From: Actinomycetota bacterium
GTDB lineage: Bacteria; Actinomycetota; Actinomycetes; Nanopelagicales; Nanopelagicaceae
DNA length: 5,435 nt
Assembly (NCBI GenBank): GCA_947488645.1
Contig: CANLAC010000084.1
Span: 1-5,435 of the forward strand
Reading direction: 5' to 3'
The position numbers and the translations under genes were made by a program. Below, in pieces: positions 1-3,481 of the stretch (its first letter is position 1; each line of letters begins with the position of its first letter). A model generated the notes under the pieces. That model made no database searches and had not been told where the DNA came from. It was given only the letters and a program-made list of their open reading frames with translations.

Positions 1-707
1 CTGAAAAGCGACAAGCAGCAGAACGTAACGCACAGCTTGCTAAGGCTCGCAAGAAGGTTTCACTGGAAGACTTCATGGAGCAGTCCAAGATTTCAACACT
101 TAACCTCATTCTTAAGGGTGACGTTTCTGGTTCTGTTGAAGCACTAGAAGATGCATTGATGCAGTTGGATGTTGGCGCTGAAGTAGATCTTCGCGTTATT
201 CACCGCGGTGTTGGTGCAATCACTAAGAGCGATATCACCTTGGCATCTGCCTCTACTGCAGTTGTGATCGGCTTTAACGTTAAGCCAGAACCACAAACTG
301 CAATTTATGCAGATCAAGAAGGTGTCGAAGTTCGTTTCTACTCAGTTATTTACAATGCAATTGAAGAGATTGAGCTTTCCCTTAAGGGAATGCTCAAGCC
401 TGAGTTTGAAGAATCGATCATCGGTAACGCTGAAGTTCGTGAAATCTTCAAATCTTCAAAGGCTGGAAACATCGCTGGTTCTGTCGTTAAGGATGGAGTA
501 ATCCGTCGTAATGCAAAGGCTCGAATTGTGCGTAACGGAACAGTCCTGGTTGATAACCTCACAATTGATTCGCTCAAGCGATTCAAGGACGATGCGACAG
601 AGGTCCGTGAAGGATTTGAGTGCGGTATTGGCGTTGGCAACATGAAGGAGATCGCACAAGGCGACATCATTCAGTGCTTTGAGATGGTCGAGAAAAAGCG
701 AGCATAA
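1..707 (+). CDS. infB: Translation initiation factor IF-2, C-terminal part (5' truncated by window edge)
   Basis: IF-2 is the GTPase that brings fMet-tRNA to the 30S P site and promotes 50S joining. Complete codons run from base 3 to the TAA at 705-707, giving the last 234 residues of a much larger protein; the G domain lies outside the window. The fragment opens with a charged linker (EKRQAAERNAQLAKARKKVSLEDF) and then domain III, seen as the G-D-V-S-G-S-V-E-A-L motif that is G-D/A-V-x-G-S-V-E-A-L in the family. Further on are FNVKPEPQ and the C2 (domain IV) fMet-tRNA-binding beta barrel, from about AEVREIF through IAGSVVKDGVIRRN to the conserved REGFECGIGVGN and GDII near the C-terminus. 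The ATG at 75 is an internal methionine, because the frame and the family alignment continue upstream of it. rbfA starts 3 nt after the stop, the usual infB-rbfA order, so the two are almost certainly cotranscribed. The reading frame is intact and the product identification is secure. Confidence 0.97.
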   Translation, partial: EKRQAAERNAQLAKARKKVSLEDFMEQSKISTLNLILKGDVSGSVEALEDALMQLDVGAEVDLRVIHRGVGAITKSDITLASASTAVVIGFNVKPEPQTAIYADQEGVEVRFYSVIYNAIEEIELSLKGMLKPEFEESIIGNAEVREIFKSSKAGNIAGSVVKDGVIRRNAKARIVRNGTVLVDNLTIDSLKRFKDDATEVREGFECGIGVGNMKEIAQGDIIQCFEMVEKKRA

Positions 708-710
708 GCA

Positions 711-1145
711 ATGGGTCAATCACATCGCACACTGAAGGTCGCCGACCGCATCAAGGTAGTAGTTGCAAACCTGCTTGAGACAAAGATTAAAGATCCGCGT
801 CTAGGTTTTGTAACTGTTACCGATGCGCGGGTTACTGGCGATCTTCAGCAAGCATCTGTGTTTTATACCGTCCTTGGTGGACTAGATGAGCGTGCAGCAA
901 CTGCTGCAGCACTAGATAGCGCTAAGGGTGCTATTCGTTCAGCACTTGGTCGCGAACTAGGTCTTCGTATTACACCAAGCATTGAATTCTTTGAAGATGG
1001 TTTGCCGGAGAGTGCTCTTGCTCTTGATTCTTTGCTTGCAAAGGTTCACGAGCAGGATGCACAAGTTGCAGAGCTTCGCAAGAATGCCAGTTATGCCGGG
1101 GGAGAAGATCCTTACAAAGCTCCACGTGTAATCGAAGAAGAGTAG
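711..1145 (+). CDS. rbfA: 30S ribosome-binding factor RbfA
   Basis: RbfA is a small KH-type protein that binds the immature 30S subunit and helps mature the 5' end of 16S rRNA; it is also needed for cold adaptation in the organisms studied. The protein has 144 residues, within the family's usual 115-150. It begins with the typical R-T-L-K-V-A-D-R-I helix (residues 6-14). DPRLGFVTVTDARVTGDL (28-45) is the family's D-P-R-x-G-x-V-T-V-T strand, and ELGLRITPSIEFFEDG marks the last strand of the KH fold. The C-terminal tail from about residue 118 is acidic, ends in EEE and is probably disordered. The ATG at 711 lies 3 nt after the infB stop. The upstream stretch GAGAAAAAGCGAG is only a weak Shine-Dalgarno, so translational coupling to infB is likely (inference). 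The genes often found next to it in other actinobacteria (a DUF503 protein before it, a DHH phosphoesterase after it) are absent here. Confidence 0.96.
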   Translation: MGQSHRTLKVADRIKVVVANLLETKIKDPRLGFVTVTDARVTGDLQQASVFYTVLGGLDERAATAAALDSAKGAIRSALGRELGLRITPSIEFFEDGLPESALALDSLLAKVHEQDAQVAELRKNASYAGGEDPYKAPRVIEEE

Positions 1146-1156
1146 CGACGCACATA

Positions 1157-2035
1157 GTGCACGAGCACGGATTTCTGGTTGTAGATAAAGAGCCAGGCAT
1201 GACAAGCCATGATGTTGTTGCAATTGCACGCAAAGCTTTAGGTACACGCAAAGTCGGTCATGCAGGCACTCTTGATCCAATGGCTACAGGCATCCTGGTT
1301 TTAGGATTTAACAACGGAACTCGTCTCTTGCAATACATCACAGGTGGCGACAAGAGCTATCAGGCAACTGTGGTTTTAGGTGCTGCAACAGTTACTGATG
1401 ATGTTGAAGGTGAAGTAATTAGTACTGCAGATACTTCTGCAATTACAGATGCTCAGATTCACGACGAGTTATCAAAGATGCGCGGCACAATCATGCAACG
1501 ACCAAGTTCTGTCTCTGCAGTCAAAATTGATGGGGAACGTGCTTATGATCGAGTTCGATCAGGTGAAGAAGTTGTTTTACCTTCCCGTGAAGTCACAATC
1601 ACTCAGCTTGATGTCCTAGCCATTCGCAGGCTTGAAAAAGGTATTGAAATCGATATCGAAGTTACATGCTCGTCTGGAACATTTATTCGTGCCATCGCTC
1701 GTGATTGTGGTGATGCACTAGGCGTTGGGGGACACCTCAACTCGCTGCGTCGTTCGCGTGTTGCAGGCTTTGGTTTAGATAGAGCGGTCAGCTTGGCGCA
1801 GTTAAAGAGCGGTGAGTTTTCAACTTTGGATTTAGCAGATGTAGCACGAGCAACCTTTCCCGTTCGAGAAATTGCAATGGATGAAAAGCTTGAACTTTCC
1901 TTTGGTCGCACACTGAGTGCCAATGCGGGTCAACAAATTTATGCAGGCATTTCTGCAGATAACCATTTAATCGCCCTGCTGCACAACGTAGATGGCAAGG
2001 CTAAGCCAATTGCTGTGTTCGCGGCAGCGCAATGA
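1157..2035 (+). CDS. truB: tRNA pseudouridine(55) synthase TruB
   Basis: TruB isomerises U55 in the T-loop of nearly all elongator tRNAs and also acts as a tRNA folding helper. The 292-residue protein starts with GFLVVDKEPGMTSHDVV (residues 5-21), the family's N-terminal L-L-V-D-K-P-x-G-x-T-S signature. The catalytic motif GHAGTLDPMATG gives Asp40 as the expected nucleophile, Tyr68 in K-S-Y-Q matches the conserved active-site tyrosine, and SGTFIRAIARD (173-183) supplies the conserved arginine (Arg178). Residues from about 235 form the extra C-terminal domain found in actinobacterial TruB. The start is GTG at 1157: the next candidate in this frame, the ATG at 1199, would remove the conserved V-D-K-x-x-G-M-T-S strand. 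A purine-rich GAAGAAGAG at 1134-1142, inside the end of rbfA, is the only visible ribosome-binding sequence and sits rather far (14 nt) from the start. The gene lies 11 nt after rbfA and 18 nt before ribF, so it is probably part of the same operon. Confidence 0.96.
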   Translation: MHEHGFLVVDKEPGMTSHDVVAIARKALGTRKVGHAGTLDPMATGILVLGFNNGTRLLQYITGGDKSYQATVVLGAATVTDDVEGEVISTADTSAITDAQIHDELSKMRGTIMQRPSSVSAVKIDGERAYDRVRSGEEVVLPSREVTITQLDVLAIRRLEKGIEIDIEVTCSSGTFIRAIARDCGDALGVGGHLNSLRRSRVAGFGLDRAVSLAQLKSGEFSTLDLADVARATFPVREIAMDEKLELSFGRTLSANAGQQIYAGISADNHLIALLHNVDGKAKPIAVFAAAQ

Positions 2036-2053
2036 CTCTGAGACAATAAGAAT

Positions 2054-2926
2054 ATGAGCATCGTCGTTATTGGTAACTTTGATGGAGTCCACAAGGGGCA
2101 CCAACAAGTACTCAACCGTGCCAAGGAGATAGCCGGTGATGAAAAGATTGTTGCACTGACCTTCGATCCACATCCAGTGTCTATTTTTGCGCCAGAGCGA
2201 ACACCAACCTTGTTGACTATCTTAAGTGACAAGATTGAGCTACTAAAGATTCATAACGCCGACCAGGTGGCGGTTATCAAGTTCACCAAAGAGTTTGCTG
2301 CCATGGCTCCTGAAGAGTTTGTTAATAAGGTGTTAGTAGAACAATTAAAGGCGACCACAGTTATTGTTGGACAGAACTTTACTTATGGCTTTAAGGCTGC
2401 AGGCAATGTCGTAACTCTGGCTCAGCACTCTGAGTTTAAAACTATTGTTTTGGATCTGCAGTCAAATGCAGAACAAGCAATCTCCTCAACAAGAATTCGC
2501 TCGGCAATAGTTAATGGTGATGTTGAAAGTGCCAGAGAGATGTTGACCCGTCCACACCGTCTAGATGGCATTGTTGTTCATGGTGAAAAACGCGGTCGTG
2601 AAATTGGATATCCAACTGCAAACCTTGGAAACATAGATGGCCAAACAATTCCAGCAGATGGTGTGTATGCAGGATGGTTAACAGTTGGAATTGATCGCTG
2701 GCCTGCAGCAATTTCAATTGGTACAAATCCAACCTTTGAAGGAGTTCGTGGTCGCCAGGTTGAGGCATATGCACTTGATCAAGTGGATCTTGATTTGTAT
2801 ACAAAGTCTGCAACCATTGAATTTGGATGGCGACTTCGAGAGACATTGAAATTTGATGGTCTGGAGCCATTGCTTGAACAAATGGCAAAGGATTGCGCCG
2901 AGGCCCGTAGATTGACCGAGCTCTAA
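2054..2926 (+). CDS. ribF: Bifunctional riboflavin kinase / FAD synthetase
   Basis: RibF phosphorylates riboflavin to FMN and then adenylylates FMN to FAD in the cytoplasm. The N-terminal nucleotidyltransferase domain carries GNFDGVHKGH (residues 7-16), FDPHP in the next strand, and ISSTRIR (143-149). The C-terminal flavokinase domain shows GREIGYPTANL with the PTAN motif at 187-190, DGVYAGW, SIGTNPTF, and Glu237 in V-E-A-Y-A-L-D at the position of the catalytic glutamate. The protein has 290 residues, slightly shorter than the usual 305-320. The deficit is at the N-terminus: only 6 residues precede G-N-F-D-G, where many homologues have about 20. An in-frame TGA at 2039-2041 rules out any upstream start, so ATG 2054 is the first possible start. 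The ribosome-binding site is weak (GAGA at 2040-2043). truB followed by ribF is a very common bacterial pair. The gene ends in a short GC hairpin, which makes it the likely end of the infB-rbfA-truB-ribF unit. Confidence 0.96.
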   Translation: MSIVVIGNFDGVHKGHQQVLNRAKEIAGDEKIVALTFDPHPVSIFAPERTPTLLTILSDKIELLKIHNADQVAVIKFTKEFAAMAPEEFVNKVLVEQLKATTVIVGQNFTYGFKAAGNVVTLAQHSEFKTIVLDLQSNAEQAISSTRIRSAIVNGDVESAREMLTRPHRLDGIVVHGEKRGREIGYPTANLGNIDGQTIPADGVYAGWLTVGIDRWPAAISIGTNPTFEGVRGRQVEAYALDQVDLDLYTKSATIEFGWRLRETLKFDGLEPLLEQMAKDCAEARRLTEL

Positions 2927-2927
2927 G

Positions 2928-2947
2928 CGGGCAAATCCGCCCGATTT
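2928..2947 (+). terminator. Possible weak terminator hairpin after ribF
   Basis: Two bases after the ribF stop, CGGGC (2928-2932) and GCCCG (2939-2943) form a perfect 5-bp GC stem around a 6-nt loop. It is followed by ATTT and then a C, so the U-run is only three long. It could act as a weak intrinsic terminator or as a 3'-end stabilising hairpin. The short stem and poor U-tract mean readthrough into rpsO is quite possible. Confidence 0.4.
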
Positions 2948-2975
2948 CACCTATTCATAGGCTCGCTGGTAACCT
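2946..2975 (+). promoter_or_regulatory. Candidate promoter for rpsO (TTCACC - 18 nt - TAACCT with extended -10)
   Basis: TTCACC at 2946-2951 matches 4 of 6 bases of a -35 box. It lies 18 nt before TAACCT at 2970-2975, which has the key T-A-n-n-n-T bases of a -10 element. TGG stands directly before that hexamer, forming an extended -10. Transcription would begin near 2982-2984, just before the leader hairpin at 2987 and after the hairpin behind ribF. That arrangement supports the call, but the boxes are only partial matches to consensus. Confidence 0.4.
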
Positions 2976-2986
2976 AGCCCTTCAGT

Positions 2987-3028
2987 CGAGATAGCGAATC
3001 TTTCGTGAATCAAACCGAAAGAGCCTCG
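2987..3028 (+). promoter_or_regulatory. Bulged 13-bp leader hairpin upstream of rpsO (possible S15 autoregulatory element)
   Basis: The 3' arm 3016-3028 is continuously complementary to three segments of the 5' arm: CGAG (2987-2990), GC (2994-2995) and TCTTTCG (2999-3005). Two 3-nt bulges (ATA, GAA) interrupt the 5' arm, and the apical loop is 10 nt (3006-3015). A competing small hairpin is possible, GAGC 3021-3024 with GCTC 3030-3033. The structure ends 12 nt before the rpsO Shine-Dalgarno. S15 is known to repress its own mRNA through different leader structures in several phyla. Whether this one binds S15 is inference from position and structure only. Confidence 0.45.
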
Positions 3029-3040
3029 TGCTCAGTAAAC

Positions 3041-3046
3041 AAGGAG
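3041..3046 (+). promoter_or_regulatory. Strong Shine-Dalgarno of rpsO
   Basis: AAGGAG stands 8 nt before ATG 3055, an ideal spacing. It decides the rpsO start against an in-frame GTG at 3028, which would add nine residues (MLSKQGEQE) that are translated leader sequence and are not present in the S15 family. Confidence 0.9.
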
Positions 3047-3054
3047 AACAAGAA

Positions 3055-3324
3055 ATGGCACTAACACCAGAAGTAACGAAAGAAATCATTGCTCAGTACG
3101 GTTCTACTCCTACTGACACAGGATCACCTGAAGCTCAGGTCGCTCTTCTTTCAAAGCGTATTGAACAAATCACAGATCACTTGAAGACTAACCCACATGA
3201 TCACCACAACCGTCGTGGTCTTTTGTTGCTAGTTGGACGTCGTCGCCGCATTCTTCAGTACTTAGCTAAGACAGACATCAATCGTTACCGCGCAATTATC
3301 GAGAAGCTCGGTATTCGCCGCTAA
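3055..3324 (+). CDS. rpsO: 30S ribosomal protein S15
   Basis: S15 is a primary binder of the 16S rRNA central domain, where it recognises a three-way junction and nucleates platform assembly; it also contributes to an intersubunit bridge. From ATG 3055 the protein has 89 residues, exactly the usual length for bacterial S15. The conserved features are in order: the first helix (TPEVTKEIIAQYG), then TDTGSPEAQVALLSKRI with the hallmark D-T-G-S-P-E-x-Q-V-A segment, then a histidine-rich turn (HDHHNRRGLLLLVGRRRR, matching H-D-x-H-S-R-R-G-L), and finally the C-terminal Y-L-A-K-T-D-I-N-R-Y-R-A-I-I-E-K-L-G-I-R. The arginine-rich R-R-R-R segment contacts rRNA in known structures. The gene has its own candidate promoter and structured leader upstream, and is followed by pnp, the classic rpsO-pnp arrangement. 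The stop is TAA, and no clear intrinsic terminator follows, so readthrough into pnp is likely. Confidence 0.98.
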   Translation: MALTPEVTKEIIAQYGSTPTDTGSPEAQVALLSKRIEQITDHLKTNPHDHHNRRGLLLLVGRRRRILQYLAKTDINRYRAIIEKLGIRR

Positions 3325-3354
3325 TTAAGTAAACACAATCTGCCGCAGAGCAAT

Positions 3355-3361
3355 GGTCCTC
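3355..3361 (+). promoter_or_regulatory. Candidate anti-Shine-Dalgarno element for pnp
   Basis: GGTCCTC is the exact reverse complement of GAGGACC at 3474-3480, which covers the core of the pnp ribosome-binding site. With C3481 bulged, pairing can extend by two more bases, T3354 and A3353, onto the A and U of the start codon. The element lies inside the loop of the 3338-3429 helix, so both pairings together would form a pseudoknot; otherwise they compete. A second, shorter complement, GGTCC at 3435-3439, can pair with 3476-3480. Confidence 0.4.
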
Positions 3362-3386
3362 GGTAGTGGTTTCCGCGCTGGATATC

Positions 3387-3398
3387 TTCACGCGTGAA
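3387..3398. repeat. Perfect 12-bp palindrome in the pnp leader
   Basis: TTCACGCGTGAA reads the same on both strands. In RNA it can form a 4-bp hairpin with a CGCG loop near the top of the 3338-3429 helix. As DNA it has the shape of a dimeric regulator site, but it lies downstream of rpsO and I cannot assign a binding protein. Confidence 0.5.
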
Positions 3399-3420
3399 CT
3401 TCGATCGGAGATTCATTCTC

Positions 3421-3447
3421 TTGGCAGATAACAAGGTCCGATAATTT
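3421..3447 (+). promoter_or_regulatory. Weak candidate internal promoter for pnp
   Basis: TTGGCA (3421-3426) matches 5 of 6 bases of the -35 consensus. It precedes TAATTT (3442-3447) by 15 nt, and the overlapping GATAAT (3440-3445) matches 5 of 6 of TATAAT but with only 13 nt of spacing. Neither spacing is ideal. A pnp-specific promoter in this gap is known in Streptomyces. If real, the transcript would start near 3454 and would lack both anti-Shine-Dalgarno copies. Confidence 0.25.
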
Positions 3448-3471
3448 TGTCGTGCCTTTCAATCTACAAAG

Positions 3472-3477
3472 AGGAGG
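3472..3477 (+). promoter_or_regulatory. Shine-Dalgarno of pnp
   Basis: AGGAGG, within the purine run GAGGAGGA, lies 4 nt before ATG 3482. The match to the 16S tail is full strength but the spacing is shorter than usual. It supports ATG 3482 as the start and is the target of the complementary heptamer at 3355-3361. Confidence 0.85.
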
Positions 3478-3481
3478 ACCC

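Larger units (their letters stand above)
3338..3429 (+). promoter_or_regulatory. Long-range 12-bp RNA helix in the rpsO-pnp intergenic region
   Basis: ATCTGCCG (3338-3345) followed by AGAG (3347-3350) pairs with CTCTTGGCAGAT (3418-3429). This gives 12 pairs, of which one is G-U (3345/3422), with a single bulged C at 3346. It encloses about 67 nt that can fold further, for example TTCACGCGTGAA at 3387-3398, or alternatively 3396-3402 with 3407-3414. No U-run follows the helix, so it is not an intrinsic terminator. In Streptomyces and E. coli the rpsO-pnp readthrough RNA is cut by RNase III in an intergenic hairpin, and this helix is in the corresponding place. That function is inferred, not shown. 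Confidence 0.5.

Noticed and set aside
75..77. ATG 75 as the start of a separate short gene
   Set aside because: The same frame is open to the window edge and the upstream residues read as the IF-2 linker, so it is an internal methionine.
350..670. 106-codon minus-strand open frame opposite infB
   Set aside because: Serine- and arginine-rich shadow of the infB C2 domain, with no supporting signals.
957..1280. Minus-strand open frames spanning the rbfA-truB junction
   Set aside because: They overlap two conserved genes on the other strand and encode no recognisable protein.
2511..2888. 125-codon minus-strand open frame inside ribF
   Set aside because: It is antisense to the flavokinase domain; the product is rich in H, Q and L as expected from reading ribF codons backwards, with no family resemblance.
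2912..2917. TTGACC near the end of ribF as a -35 box for rpsO
   Set aside because: No T-A-n-n-n-T hexamer lies 16-19 nt downstream; that position is the GC hairpin. The TAACCT element is more than 50 nt away.
3028..3054. GTG at 3028 as the rpsO start, giving a 98-residue protein
   Set aside because: The extra nine residues include the translated SD region and do not belong to S15; ATG 3055 has an ideal AAGGAG at 8 nt and gives the standard 89 residues.
3338..3450. The rpsO-pnp helix as an intrinsic terminator for rpsO
   Set aside because: The helix is long-range with a 67-nt loop and is followed by AACAAGG; the nearest T-run (3445-3448) is about 16 nt past the stem.
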